Positions 43,863 to 53,781 are shown, numbered from the stretch's first letter. The stretch is 64,000 nucleotides of DNA from Flavobacterium pectinovorum (GCF_900142715.1 NZ_FRBX01000004.1:616606-680605); one strand, 5' to 3'. Numbers and translations: made by a program. Notes: generated from the sequence alone by a model not told the origin.

Positions 43863-44951
43863 ATGCTGACAATAATAGATAAATATATTTTAAAAAGATA
43901 TCTCGCTACCTTTTCGGTGATGTTGTTATTATTTGCCCCTATCGGAATCGTGATTGACGTTTCTGAAAAGGTAAATAAGATGTTGGAAAACAAGATTCCG
44001 TTTATGGATATTGCGTTCTATTATTACAATTTCACAATCTATTTTATCAATTCCTTATTTCCGATATTTTTGTTTTTATCGGTAATTTGGTTTACTTCGA
44101 AATTGGCTAATAATACAGAGATTATTGCTATTTTGAGTTCGGGAATTTCATTTACACGCTTTTTACGACCTTATATTATTGGTGCAACAATCGTTTCTAT
44201 TTTTGTATTGTTGATGGGATTTTTTATCGTTCCTGCCGCCAGTGAAGGATATAATAATTTTAGATATACCTATTTAAAAGGAAATGGAAAAGAGCTCATG
44301 CGGGGTGAAAATACCAATGTTTACAGACAAATTAATGATAACGATTTTATTTTTGTAAACAGTTTTAATGAAGAATCGAAAACTGCTTTTAATTTTACGC
44401 TGGAGCATTTCGAAAAAGATAAATTAAAATATAAAATTACAGCGAGCCGCATCAAATGGGATCCGAAGAAGAAAACATACACCATGTATGATTACACTAA
44501 AAGAACACTTGGAGACCTGAACGATGTAATTGAAAAAGCTCCTGAAAAAAATACTGCTTTTAAGTTTGAATTAGAGGATTTAACTCCGGTAGTTTATATT
44601 GCCGAGACCTTAACTTTGGGTAAGCTTTATAAATTTATCGAAAAAGAAAGAAAACGTGGTTCCGGAAATGTAAATACCTATTTGGTTGTGCTGTATAAAA
44701 AATACAGTGTACCGGTTTCGGCATTTATTTTAACGATTATTGCAGTTGCCGTTTCAGCAATGAAACGCCGGGGTGGAATGGGAATGAACCTTGCGATTGG
44801 AATTGCAATTGCCTTTTCATTTGTGTTTTTTGATAAAATATTTGGTACTCTTGCCGAAAAATCTACTTTCTCACCTTTACTAGCTGTGTGGTTCCCTAAT
44901 ATGGTTTTCGGAATTCTGGCAGTTTATTTATTACGTAATGCGAAACGATAA
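43863..44951 (+). CDS. LptF/LptG-family lipopolysaccharide export permease
   Basis: 362 residues from MLTIIDKYILKRYLATF, which is the conserved family start; the in-frame ATG at 43800 is not used. Six membrane helices in two groups of three around a periplasmic beta-jelly-roll (about 145-265), as in LptF/G (YjgP/YjgQ). Extracts LPS from the inner membrane with LptB. Translationally linked to the next gene, which overlaps it by 14 bp. Confidence 0.9.
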   Translation: MLTIIDKYILKRYLATFSVMLLLFAPIGIVIDVSEKVNKMLENKIPFMDIAFYYYNFTIYFINSLFPIFLFLSVIWFTSKLANNTEIIAILSSGISFTRFLRPYIIGATIVSIFVLLMGFFIVPAASEGYNNFRYTYLKGNGKELMRGENTNVYRQINDNDFIFVNSFNEESKTAFNFTLEHFEKDKLKYKITASRIKWDPKKKTYTMYDYTKRTLGDLNDVIEKAPEKNTAFKFELEDLTPVVYIAETLTLGKLYKFIEKERKRGSGNVNTYLVVLYKKYSVPVSAFILTIIAVAVSAMKRRGGMGMNLAIGIAIAFSFVFFDKIFGTLAEKSTFSPLLAVWFPNMVFGILAVYLLRNAKR

Positions 44952-45825
44952 TTTAAAAAGTTATTTAAATCTTCATTTAATTGTTTTTATCTGGGGTTTT
45001 ACAGCCATTTTAGGAGCTTTAATAACAATTGATGCCGAAAATTTAGTGTGGTTCAGAATGTTTCTTGCAGGGATATTTCTTGCTGGTTTCATTGTCTACA
45101 AAAAGCAGTCTTTTATAATATCAGCTCAGTCTTTTGCCAAATTAATTTTTGTCGGATTGTTGATTGCACTTCATTGGATTTTCTTTTTTAAGGCCATTCA
45201 TGTTTCTAATGTTTCGATAACCTTATCAATATTTTCTTTGGGTGCTTTTTTTGCCTCTTTATTAGAACCGCTTTTTTACGGAAGAAAAATATTATGGTAT
45301 GAAGTTTTCTTCGGATTGATAATAATTGGAGGTTTAGCATTAATTATGCAGGTTGAGGTTAAATACCTAAGCGGAATGTATTATGCCTTGGCTTCTATTA
45401 TTTTAGGCGTTTTGTTTACCTTAATGAACGGAAAATTAATCTCTGATCATGAACCTTCTGTAATTACATTTTATGAATTTGGTGCAGGAGTTTTCTTTAT
45501 TTCTATTTATTTTTTGGTACAGGGAAAATTCACTGCTGATTTTTTTACAATGTCATTAAACAATTGGGTTTTATTACTCATTTTAGCATCGGTTTGTACG
45601 GCTTATGCATTTACGGCTTCGGTAAAAGTAATGCAGAAGCTAACGCCATATACAGTAATGTTAACCACTAATTTAGAGCCTGTTTACGGCATTATACTAG
45701 CTTATTTTATTCTTGGAGGAAAAGAAAAAATGAGCACAGAATTTTACATTGGCGCAATCATAATTGTAATCACAGTTATTCTAAATGGTGTTTTTAAACA
45801 TTATCAAAACAAGAAGAATCTGTAA
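44938..45825 (+). CDS. EamA/DMT-family transporter
   Basis: 295 residues with ten predicted membrane helices and two EamA repeats (FIWGFTAILGALITIDAENLVWFRM start; second repeat from about 145). The motif LTPYTVMLTTNLEPVYGIIL in the ninth helix region is typical. Overlaps the lptF/G gene. Substrate unknown. Confidence 0.9.
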   Translation: MRNDNLKSYLNLHLIVFIWGFTAILGALITIDAENLVWFRMFLAGIFLAGFIVYKKQSFIISAQSFAKLIFVGLLIALHWIFFFKAIHVSNVSITLSIFSLGAFFASLLEPLFYGRKILWYEVFFGLIIIGGLALIMQVEVKYLSGMYYALASIILGVLFTLMNGKLISDHEPSVITFYEFGAGVFFISIYFLVQGKFTADFFTMSLNNWVLLLILASVCTAYAFTASVKVMQKLTPYTVMLTTNLEPVYGIILAYFILGGKEKMSTEFYIGAIIIVITVILNGVFKHYQNKKNL

Positions 45826-45897
45826 TACTTTACTTATTTATAAATTACATTTTTACATTTTAAACACAAATTAATCATACGAATAGTATAATATTTT

Positions 45898-45905
45898 TAT
45901 ATTTG
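45898..45905 (+). promoter_or_regulatory. -7 promoter element for accA
   Basis: TATATTTG, fitting TAnnTTTG, 32 bp before the accA ATG. Confidence 0.5.
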
Positions 45906-45937
45906 CGGTTCGATTTACAAACAAAATTCAAAAATCC

Positions 45938-46891
45938 ATGGAATATTTAGATTTTGAGCTTCCAATAAAAGAACTTGAAGAGCAGTTAGAAAAGTGTGTT
46001 ATAATTGGGAAAGAATCTGATGTTGATGTAACACCAACTTGCAAGGAAATCAACAAAAAATTAGAACAAACAAAAAAAGATATATATAAAAACCTTACGG
46101 CCTGGCAAAGAGTTCAGTTGTCAAGACATCCTAACAGACCTTATACTTTAGATTATATCAGAGCAATTTGCGGTGATACTTTTTTAGAACTTCACGGAGA
46201 CAGAGGTTTTAAAGATGATAAAGCGATGGTTGGCGGTTTAGGAAAAGTAAACGGACAGTCGTTTATGATCGTAGGTCAGCAAAAAGGTTATAATACAAAA
46301 ACACGTCAGTACCGTAATTTTGGTATGGCAAATCCTGAAGGATATCGTAAAGCTTTGCGTTTGATGAAAATGGCAGAGAAATTTGGAATTCCGGTTTTAA
46401 CTCTTGTAGATACTCCAGGTGCATATCCAGGACTTGAAGCTGAAGAAAGAGGCCAGGGAGAAGCTATTGCCAGAAATATTTTTGAAATGGTTCGTTTAAA
46501 AGTGCCAATCATTACCATTATTGTTGGTGAAGGTGCTTCTGGTGGAGCTTTAGGAATAGGTGTTGGTGATAAAGTATATATGTTAGAAAATACTTGGTAC
46601 TCTGTAATTTCTCCGGAATCATGTTCTTCTATTTTATGGAAAAGCTGGGAATACAAAGAACGTGCAGCTGATGCTTTAAAATTGACATCATCTGACATGA
46701 AAAAACAAAAATTAGTTGATGATGTAATTCCTGAACCACTAGGTGGAGCTCACTATGACAGAGAAACTACTTTTAAAACAGTAGCCGAATATATTACAAA
46801 AGGATATAACGAATTGAAAGACTTATCAACAGCCGACTTAATTGCTCAGAGAATGGACAAATATAGTAACATGGGCGAATATAAGGAGTAA
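45938..46891 (+). CDS. accA: Acetyl-CoA carboxylase carboxyltransferase alpha subunit
   Basis: 317 residues. AccA transfers carboxyl from biotin to acetyl-CoA in the first step of fatty acid synthesis. Conserved segments: WQRVQLSRHPNRPYTLDYI, FLELHGDRGFKDD, GQQKGYNTK, LTLVDTPGAYPGLEAEERGQ, IITIIVGEGASGGALGIGVG. Terminator directly downstream. Confidence 0.95.
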   Translation: MEYLDFELPIKELEEQLEKCVIIGKESDVDVTPTCKEINKKLEQTKKDIYKNLTAWQRVQLSRHPNRPYTLDYIRAICGDTFLELHGDRGFKDDKAMVGGLGKVNGQSFMIVGQQKGYNTKTRQYRNFGMANPEGYRKALRLMKMAEKFGIPVLTLVDTPGAYPGLEAEERGQGEAIARNIFEMVRLKVPIITIIVGEGASGGALGIGVGDKVYMLENTWYSVISPESCSSILWKSWEYKERAADALKLTSSDMKKQKLVDDVIPEPLGGAHYDRETTFKTVAEYITKGYNELKDLSTADLIAQRMDKYSNMGEYKE

Positions 46892-46910
46892 ATTCTTACA
46901 ATAATATTTA

Positions 46911-46942
46911 AAATCCGAAGCCTTACAGTTTCGGATTTTTTT
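46911..46942 (+). terminator. Terminator after accA
   Basis: AAATCCGAA / TTCGGATTT stem (9 bp) with a strong T-run. Confidence 0.88.
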
Positions 46943-47031
46943 TTGGTTATCAACAAAAAAAACTTATTTATAAACAATTAATAGTTATAACTCGATAGCA
47001 ATTTTTTTTTAAATTTTGTTACTTTCGCTAT

Positions 47032-48576
47032 ATGGAAAATTTCAAGAACATAAACCCTGTAAAGGTAGATAAAACCACCATTATTAATTTAGAAAAAGGA
47101 AAGTTACCACCACAAGTGCTTGAATTAGAAGAGGCTGTACTTGGTGCAATGATGATTGATAAAAAAGGTGTGGATGATGTAATTGATATTTTGCAACCGG
47201 ATGCTTTTTATAAAGATGCACACAAATATATTTTTGAAGCGATTGTGCAGCTTTTTACTGAAACGCAGCCAATTGACTTATTAACCGTTTCAGCTCAGCT
47301 GAAAAAAAACGGAAAATTGGAAGTTGCAGGAGGAGATTTTTATTTAATTCAGCTTACGCAAAAAATTGCCTCTTCGGCGCATATTGAATTTCACTCACGT
47401 ATCATTCTTCAAAAGTTTATTCAGCGAAGTTTAATTCGAATTTCTTCTGAAATTATCGAAGCCTCTTATGATGAAACAGCAGATGTATTTGATTTATTGG
47501 ATCAGGCTGAATCAAAATTATATGAAGTAACACAAGGAAATATCAAACGAAGTTCTGAAACAGCGCAAAGTTTAGTTTTACAGGCAAAGAAACGTATTGA
47601 AGAAATTGCCGGAAAAGAAGGATTGAGCGGTGTTGAAACCGGTTTTACTAATTTAGACAAACTGACTTCGGGATGGCAGCCAAGTGATTTAATTATTATA
47701 GCGGCCAGACCAGCGATGGGAAAAACCGCATTTGTACTTTCAATGGCTAGAAATATTGCTATTGAGTTTGGACATGGAGTAGCATTATTTTCTTTAGAGA
47801 TGGCTTCGGTTCAGTTGATAACAAGGTTGATTTCATCAGAAACAGGACTATCATCTGAGAAATTACGTACCGGTAAATTAGAACCCCATGAATGGGAGAT
47901 GTTAAGTACTAAAGTAAAAAACTTAGAAAAAGCGCCATTGTATATTGACGATACTCCATCTCTTTCTATTTTTGATTTAAGAGCAAAATGCCGTCGTTTG
48001 GTTTCTCAGCATAATATCAAAATTGTCATTGTTGATTATTTGCAATTGATGACTGCCGGTGGAAATGGTAAAGGAGGAGGAAATCGTGAACAGGAAATCT
48101 CTACAATTTCCCGAAACTTAAAAGCTTTGGCAAAGGAGCTAAATGTTCCGGTAATTGCACTTTCGCAGTTATCTCGTGCCGTTGAAACGCGTGGATCAAG
48201 TAAGCGTCCGTTGCTATCGGATCTTCGTGAATCTGGAGCAATTGAGCAGGATGCTGATATTGTTTCGTTTTTATATCGACCAGAGTATTACAAAATTGAT
48301 GAATGGGATGATGATGAGGCTTCGCCAACTGCTGGTCAGGCTGAAATAATGATCGCCAAACACCGTAATGGTGGTATCGAAAATGTTCGTTTGAAATTTA
48401 TTGGGCACCTTGGAAAATTTGATAATCTTGATGATTTTTCAGGTAGTTACGACGATTTACCATCAAAAATGAATCATGATGATAATCCATTTATCACTAA
48501 AAACCTTCCTTCAGCAAATGAAGCATTTGGAAGTAATTTGAATGATGACGATGATGACAGCGATGTTCCGTTTTAA
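47032..48576 (+). CDS. dnaB: Replicative DNA helicase DnaB
   Basis: 514 residues: N-terminal helical domain (LPPQVLELEEAVLGAMMID), linker, then the RecA-like domain with Walker A IIAARPAMGKTAF, FSLEMASVQLITRL, the Walker B-like KIVIVDYLQLM and ALSQLSRAVETR; C-terminal acidic tail DDDDDSDVPF. No intein is inserted. Confidence 0.95.
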   Translation: MENFKNINPVKVDKTTIINLEKGKLPPQVLELEEAVLGAMMIDKKGVDDVIDILQPDAFYKDAHKYIFEAIVQLFTETQPIDLLTVSAQLKKNGKLEVAGGDFYLIQLTQKIASSAHIEFHSRIILQKFIQRSLIRISSEIIEASYDETADVFDLLDQAESKLYEVTQGNIKRSSETAQSLVLQAKKRIEEIAGKEGLSGVETGFTNLDKLTSGWQPSDLIIIAARPAMGKTAFVLSMARNIAIEFGHGVALFSLEMASVQLITRLISSETGLSSEKLRTGKLEPHEWEMLSTKVKNLEKAPLYIDDTPSLSIFDLRAKCRRLVSQHNIKIVIVDYLQLMTAGGNGKGGGNREQEISTISRNLKALAKELNVPVIALSQLSRAVETRGSSKRPLLSDLRESGAIEQDADIVSFLYRPEYYKIDEWDDDEASPTAGQAEIMIAKHRNGGIENVRLKFIGHLGKFDNLDDFSGSYDDLPSKMNHDDNPFITKNLPSANEAFGSNLNDDDDDSDVPF

Positions 48577-48592
48577 TTTTAATATATAAAAG

Positions 48593-48637
48593 AAAAATCT
48601 TCTGGAGTTTTTAACTGCCTATGAAGATTTTTTTTTC
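48593..48637 (+). terminator. Terminator after dnaB
   Basis: AAAAATCTTC / GAAGATTTTT around a 20-base loop, T-run follows. Confidence 0.75.
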
Positions 48638-48776
48638 GCTAATAATTTAAATTTTTAGTACACTATTTTGCACAAATAATATTTCTTAGATAAAAATTAA
48701 TTCGGTAGATTAGCCAAACTATTAACAAACCAATTGATTAAATCTAATATTATTAACTAATTTAAAATTGTAAATT

Positions 48777-49127
48777 ATGAGCGAAGAAACCTTTCCTGGA
48801 CCAATTCAAATTCCATTAAAAATAGCTAAAGAATGGGAGAAGAGATACGAGGATGACACCACCGTTGAAGACCCGAAAAATAAAGTCAAATCTTATTTGA
48901 TCCCACGTGAAAGTTTAGAATTTGTATTGCAGCTTGATGCAGATGCAGTTCGCGCTTACATAGGTATTAATGACCAGGGAGAAAAGACATTGCTTTTTGT
49001 TGGAGCAAAATTTGATAAGGAAACAGGTCAATATATTGATGTCTATGGACCTCCTACAAGTCAACAAAACAGATCGGCTGCAGAAGAGATTGTTTATGAT
49101 GGTGTAAGATCTTGCCCTCCATATTGA
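48777..49127 (+). CDS. Small soluble hypothetical protein of a signalling cluster
   Basis: 116 residues without signal peptide or membrane segment, starting MSEETFPGPIQIPLKIAKEW. The ordered middle (SYLIPRESLEFVLQLDADAVRAYIGINDQ, shown as residues about 40-65) looks alpha/beta, and the end SCPPY carries the only cysteine. I do not recognise a family. The next gene starts 18 bp later, which suggests co-transcription with the membrane protein, histidine kinase and response regulator. Confidence 0.78.
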   Translation: MSEETFPGPIQIPLKIAKEWEKRYEDDTTVEDPKNKVKSYLIPRESLEFVLQLDADAVRAYIGINDQGEKTLLFVGAKFDKETGQYIDVYGPPTSQQNRSAAEEIVYDGVRSCPPY

Positions 49128-49145
49128 TTTTTAAATTATATTAAA

Positions 49146-49778
49146 GTGGATGATTTTTTAATTTATTCAGGATATTTAATTTTATTATTAAACCTAATAT
49201 TATATTCATATAGCTTTTTCCGTAAGGGAAAAGCTAATGTTTTTTTTGTTGCTTATTTAGCCTTTGCTTTTTTAATGCAGTTTTCGATGGAGGTAATGTA
49301 TTTCTTAAGAATGAAGAATCAATTTGTTATCAATATATTTTTTGCAGGACAAATGATACTATTAGGTTTGTTCTATAATTCATTATTGCAGATTAAGAAT
49401 CAAAAAATATTTGTTAAAACTACATTAGCAGTTTCATTATTAATTTTTGGATTCCAATTAGTTTTAGATCCTTACCAATTTGTGAAACTTAATTTATTCG
49501 AAATTATTTTAACCTCTTCACTGCTGGTTGTTTATGCTTTGATTCACTTATATAATATGCTTACGGATAATAAAAAATACTATTATATCAGTTTTGGTTT
49601 TGTAATGTATTTATTGTCAAGTACAGTTTTGTTTTTAGTTGGAAACCTTTCATCAGGACTTAGCGATGATGTGAAATTTTTAACCTGGATATTTAATGCA
49701 TTTTTAATTTTGGTTTTGCAATTCTTTATTTTATACGAGTGGATAAAAAGTTTTTCAGCCAAAGCTTCATTAGTTTAA
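49146..49778 (+). CDS. Multi-helix membrane protein upstream of a histidine kinase
   Basis: 210 residues, six to seven predicted helices with short loops and a C-terminal tail (EWIKSFSAKASLV), starting at GTG (MDDFLIYSGYL). No known domain name; the size and helix count resemble 7TM sensor-type modules. Since the downstream kinase has only one N-terminal helix and no sensor domain, this protein could be its sensory partner. That is an inference from order and topology. Confidence 0.75.
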   Translation: MDDFLIYSGYLILLLNLILYSYSFFRKGKANVFFVAYLAFAFLMQFSMEVMYFLRMKNQFVINIFFAGQMILLGLFYNSLLQIKNQKIFVKTTLAVSLLIFGFQLVLDPYQFVKLNLFEIILTSSLLVVYALIHLYNMLTDNKKYYYISFGFVMYLLSSTVLFLVGNLSSGLSDDVKFLTWIFNAFLILVLQFFILYEWIKSFSAKASLV

Positions 49779-49805
49779 TCACAATTCTGTAATAAAAATT
49801 TTGCT

Positions 49806-50597
49806 ATGAATGCTAGTACAATTCCGGAAAAAGAACTTGTTGCAGTTATTTTATATATTTCCCTTTTCTTTATAATTGTTGCTATTATATTGATAGTATT
49901 TTTCTATTTCTCAAGAAAAAAAATAATTCAGAAAGAACTCGAAAAAAAAGATTTAGTATTACAATATCAAAAAGAGCAGCTTCATGCTATTATTCTAACA
50001 CAGGAAGAAGAACGCAAAAGAATTGCTCAGGACCTTCATGATGATATTAGTTCAAAATTAAATATAGTGTCATTGAATAGTCATTTATTAACTTCTCCAA
50101 ATTTAACAGAAGCTGAAACTATTGAAATCACAGAAAATATAATTGCTCTAACTACAAAAGCTTTAGAGAATTCCAGAAAAATTGCCCATAATTTATTGCC
50201 GCCCGTTTTCGAAAAATTTGGATTAAATGCCGGTGTTGAAGAATTATGTGAGGAATTTGAAAGCAGTAAAGCCGTAAAAGTTTATTACAAAAATGAAATT
50301 GATTTTGATGAAAATGAAATTGATAGTCATTTACATGTTTTTAGAATTTTACAGGAATTGATGAATAATTCGTTACGACATGGAAAAGCAACCGAAATTT
50401 GGATAGCTTTTAAGATTATAGACGAAATAAACACTTGTCACTATGAAGATAACGGCGTCGGTTTTGATTCTCAAAATATTGAAAATCAAAAAGGACTTGG
50501 CATGAAAAATATTGATAGCAGAATTTCTTTTTTGAATGGAACAATTAAAATAAATTCTGAAATTAACCATGGTATTGCGGTAATGTTTACTTTTTAA
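49806..50597 (+). CDS. HisKA_3-type sensor histidine kinase
   Basis: 263 residues: a single N-terminal membrane helix (LYISLFFIIVAIILIVFFYF), a coiled coil, a HisKA_3 dimerisation region (ERKRIAQDLHDDISSKLNIV with the phospho-acceptor His about residue 78), and a HATPase_c domain (QELMNNSLRHGKATEI, DNGVGFD, GLGMKNIDSR). No periplasmic sensor is present. Cognate regulator lies 112 bp downstream. Confidence 0.93.
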   Translation: MNASTIPEKELVAVILYISLFFIIVAIILIVFFYFSRKKIIQKELEKKDLVLQYQKEQLHAIILTQEEERKRIAQDLHDDISSKLNIVSLNSHLLTSPNLTEAETIEITENIIALTTKALENSRKIAHNLLPPVFEKFGLNAGVEELCEEFESSKAVKVYYKNEIDFDENEIDSHLHVFRILQELMNNSLRHGKATEIWIAFKIIDEINTCHYEDNGVGFDSQNIENQKGLGMKNIDSRISFLNGTIKINSEINHGIAVMFTF

Positions 50598-50709
50598 AGC
50601 TCTTTTAAGATTAATAGTTGTATTTGATCAATAAAATAGATTGCTTTTTCTCGTTTTCTAAAGCATATTTTGTAATTTCGAAATTCCAAAGAACCAAATA
50701 CATAAATAA

Positions 50710-51375
50710 ATGAGCAGCATTGTAAAAATTGCTTTAGTCGATGACGAAGTTTTATTTCGGAAGGGAATCGCTTTTTTATTGCAAAAAGAAGATAATTTTG
50801 AAATTATTTTTGAGGCTTCAAACGGAGAAGAGCTTATTTCCAAATTAAATAGCAGCGAATCAAAGCCGGATATCATTATAATGGATTTGAAAATGCCTGT
50901 TTTAAATGGGGTTGAGGCCACAAAAATTATTCGCAAATCTTATCCTGATATCAAAATAATTGCGCTAACCAGTTATGACACAAAATCATTTGTTGCTAAC
51001 ATGATTCAGGTTGGTGCTGTTGCTTATTTGATAAAAAATACAACCCCCAAAGATTTAATTCATACCGTTAATGAAGTTGCAAAAAAAGGATTTTATTACA
51101 GCCAAATAGTTTTAAAAACAATTCAGGAAACTATTGTTTCGTCTAAAAACTCAAAAGGAAATTTAGAAACCGGTTTTCTTTCACCTCGGGAAATAGAAAT
51201 TCTTCAACTTATCTGTCTGCAAAAAACAACCACAGAAATAGCAGATCATCTTTTTTTAAGTCCGAGAACTGTTGAAGGGCACCGCAATAATCTGCTGCTT
51301 AAAACTGAATCCAGAAATATTGCAGGATTAGTGGTTTATGCGATTCAAAACGAAATAGCAGTTTTAACAATATAA
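50710..51375 (+). CDS. NarL/LuxR-type response regulator
   Basis: 221 residues: receiver domain with phospho-acceptor Asp in DIIIMDLKMPVLNG, and a LuxR helix-turn-helix (LSPREIEILQLICLQKTTTE and LSPRTVEGHRNNLLLK). Pairs with the HisKA_3 kinase upstream, forming a two-component system. Confidence 0.94.
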   Translation: MSSIVKIALVDDEVLFRKGIAFLLQKEDNFEIIFEASNGEELISKLNSSESKPDIIIMDLKMPVLNGVEATKIIRKSYPDIKIIALTSYDTKSFVANMIQVGAVAYLIKNTTPKDLIHTVNEVAKKGFYYSQIVLKTIQETIVSSKNSKGNLETGFLSPREIEILQLICLQKTTTEIADHLFLSPRTVEGHRNNLLLKTESRNIAGLVVYAIQNEIAVLTI

Positions 51376-51378
51376 ATT

Positions 51379-51504
51379 TTAGCTGGTTAAGAATTGAATT
51401 GACAATACATAATAAACAATTATTATCATTATTAGGGCGCAAATACCTATTTTCTGTAATATGCTTAATCCTTTTGGTTGGTTTTTACTGCCATTAAATT
51501 TCAT
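51379..51504 (-). CDS. 41-residue single-helix membrane peptide
   Basis: A short gene on the minus strand, reading MKFNGSKNQPKGLSILQKIG, then ICALIMIIIVYYVLSIQF, then LTS and stop. The layout is typical of small flavobacterial membrane proteins: a basic cytoplasmic head, one hydrophobic helix of 18 residues. Its stop is 3 bp from the convergent response-regulator stop. A GTG 15 bases upstream would add five residues. Function unknown. Confidence 0.65.
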   Translation of the reverse strand: MKFNGSKNQPKGLSILQKIGICALIMIIIVYYVLSIQFLTS

Positions 51505-51717
51505 TGCTAGATTTTTCACTGTTTCATTAATTCCTTATTTCGATAAACAAATTTAAATAGAAACTATATTTTCATAATAGGTGTTTATACCTGATTTTGC
51601 ATTATAAATTTTTAATTTCAAAATTATTTTAACTTCATAGTTGCTTAGTTTAGTAAATTACCCTAACCTATTGTGTTTTTTAATTCTTCCTTTATATCTT
51701 TACTAAAATAATTTATA

Positions 51718-52977
51718 ATGCATAAAAGTTTAGCTTACATATTTATATTTCTTTTTTCTTTGACTGTTAAAGCTTCATTTCTTCTACTTCCAATGGATGA
51801 AACAACACAGCAAAATCATCTTAAAGCATATGGAATTACATACTGGTGCTTAAGTAAAGATTACAAAGCCAGCTGGTTGCTAAATTATAGAGGCGGCTCT
51901 TTTTTGCTTCCTGATGTTGAAGAAATCCGAAAAGAATGTCAAATTCGTGGAGTAAGCTTTGAAGTGCTTTCAGATAGTGAAGAAGCTTCGATTTTAAATG
52001 AAATTTCCAGTCCTTCTCAAAATATGGAATCTGTGATTCTTGAAAAAGCACCAAAAATCGCTGTTTATACACCAAAGGGCAAACAACCCTGGGATGATGC
52101 GGTGACATTGGTTTTAACATACGCCGAAATACCGTTTACACCAATTTATGATGAGGAAGTTTTAAGTGATCAATTATTATTATATGATTGGTTGCACCTG
52201 CATCATGAAGATTTCAGCGGACAATATGGAAAGTTTTATGCTGCCTATAAAAACACACCTTGGTATATTGATCAAAAAAAGGATGCAGAGGCTTTAGCGG
52301 CAAAATTGGGATATTCAAAAGTATCTCAGGAAAAAGGAGCAGTGGCAAAAAAAATAAGAGATTTTGTTATTGGGGGTGGATTCATGTTTGCAATGTGTTC
52401 TGCAACAGACAGTTTTGATATTGCGCTAGCTGCTGATGGTGTAGATATTTGCGAGGCAATGTTTGACGGGGATGCAAGCGAACCAAATTATCAATCGAAA
52501 TTGAATTTTGGAAATTCGTTTGCTTTTAAAAATTTCACATTAGAGAGACGTCCCGAGCAATATGAGTTTTCAGATATTGATATGACTTTAAAACGCAGAA
52601 TTCCAATGGAAAAAGATTATTTTTCTTTGATGGAATTTTCAGCAAAATGGGATCCGATCCCGAGTATGTTATGCCAAAATCATACACAATTAGTTAAAGG
52701 ATTTATGGGGCAAACTACTTCTTTTGATTCTGCTTTAGTAAAATCAAATGTTTTAGTAATGGGTACCTGCGAATTAAATGGAGAAGCAAGATACATTCAT
52801 GGGGAAAAAGGAAAAGGAATGTTTACTTTTTTTGGAGGCCATGATCCCGAAGATTTTCAACATCAGGTTGGTGATCCGCCAACGGTATTAGATTTACACC
52901 CTAATTCGCCAGGTTACAGATTAATACTTAATAATGTATTATTTCCTGCAGCCAGAAAGAAAAAGTTGAAAACGTAA
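51718..52977 (+). CDS. Exported asparagine synthetase B-like (class I amidotransferase-like) protein
   Basis: 419 residues with signal peptide MHKSLAYIFIFLFSLTVKAS, continuing into SFLLLPMDETTQQNHLKAYGITYWCL. Bacteroidota proteins of this type are annotated as asparagine synthetase B, though the ATP-pyrophosphatase domain is not evident; the body looks like a glutamine-amidotransferase-like alpha/beta fold with IGGGFMFAMCSATDSFDIALA (a nucleophile-elbow-like MCSA). Real activity uncertain. The stop abuts the convergent EEP gene with no gap. Confidence 0.8.
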   Translation: MHKSLAYIFIFLFSLTVKASFLLLPMDETTQQNHLKAYGITYWCLSKDYKASWLLNYRGGSFLLPDVEEIRKECQIRGVSFEVLSDSEEASILNEISSPSQNMESVILEKAPKIAVYTPKGKQPWDDAVTLVLTYAEIPFTPIYDEEVLSDQLLLYDWLHLHHEDFSGQYGKFYAAYKNTPWYIDQKKDAEALAAKLGYSKVSQEKGAVAKKIRDFVIGGGFMFAMCSATDSFDIALAADGVDICEAMFDGDASEPNYQSKLNFGNSFAFKNFTLERRPEQYEFSDIDMTLKRRIPMEKDYFSLMEFSAKWDPIPSMLCQNHTQLVKGFMGQTTSFDSALVKSNVLVMGTCELNGEARYIHGEKGKGMFTFFGGHDPEDFQHQVGDPPTVLDLHPNSPGYRLILNNVLFPAARKKKLKT

Positions 52978-53781
52978 TTAGTTTAAGGAAAATTCAAACC
53001 AAATCGGAATATGATCTGATATTTTTCGGGCTTCTTGCAAGGAATCAAACGTTTTATAAAATGGAATTATCCCAGAGTTAATATATTTTAAATTATTTTT
53101 CTTATAAAAAATATTGTCAAACTCAGATGCCAGACAGATATTATCTTTGCATTCTTGTTTTAATGTTGTCTTTTGTTTTTCTAAAATAGGAGAGAACCCC
53201 ATTTTTTTCAATGGATTAAAAACGGTATGTGATTCCGGACAATTAAAATCCCCAATAAAGACTAATTTTAGGTTTGGATATTGTTGCGGTAAAAATTTAA
53301 AATACTTGATTTCTTTTTCAGGCTGTTTCTTTTTGGTAATAGCATGAAAATTAACTAAAGTAAGTGTTTTTTTGTCGATTATAAAAGTGGCAAAATAAGG
53401 TTCGCGGTCAATTTCTAAATTATATTTTTTTTCCAGCCAGGTATTGCCTTGAAGTTTTGCTTTTGATGTTTTCCAGATATAAGCATATCTTTCTTTTTTG
53501 TAGCTGTCACCACTTGTAGGATTGCTAACGCTGTAGTCCCATTTTATTCCTTTTTCATTCAGAATTTCTGCTAGTTTTGCTACTGCCTGGGCGCCACCAT
53601 AACCTGCTACAACTTCCTGAATTGCTATAATATCGTAGTTGCGAATCGTATTCGCTATAATGTTTAACTCAGAATCTGTTTTTGATTTTCCAAAGTTTTC
53701 TAAATTCCAAGAGAGAATTTTTACCTGTGAAAATGAATGAAGTGTAAAGAATAAAATTAAGAGACTTAGACTGTTTTTCAT
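52978..53781 (-). CDS. Exported endonuclease/exonuclease/phosphatase-family protein
   Basis: 267 residues with signal peptide MKNSLSLLILFFTLHSFSQ. The EEP core is complete: SWNLENFG, IIAIQEV, TLVNFHAITKK, LVFIGDFNCPE and KISDHIPIWFEF. Similar to the domain in the giant protein at 4682 but without T9SS tail. Probably a periplasmic nuclease or phosphodiesterase. Confidence 0.9.
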   Translation of the reverse strand: MKNSLSLLILFFTLHSFSQVKILSWNLENFGKSKTDSELNIIANTIRNYDIIAIQEVVAGYGGAQAVAKLAEILNEKGIKWDYSVSNPTSGDSYKKERYAYIWKTSKAKLQGNTWLEKKYNLEIDREPYFATFIIDKKTLTLVNFHAITKKKQPEKEIKYFKFLPQQYPNLKLVFIGDFNCPESHTVFNPLKKMGFSPILEKQKTTLKQECKDNICLASEFDNIFYKKNNLKYINSGIIPFYKTFDSLQEARKISDHIPIWFEFSLN

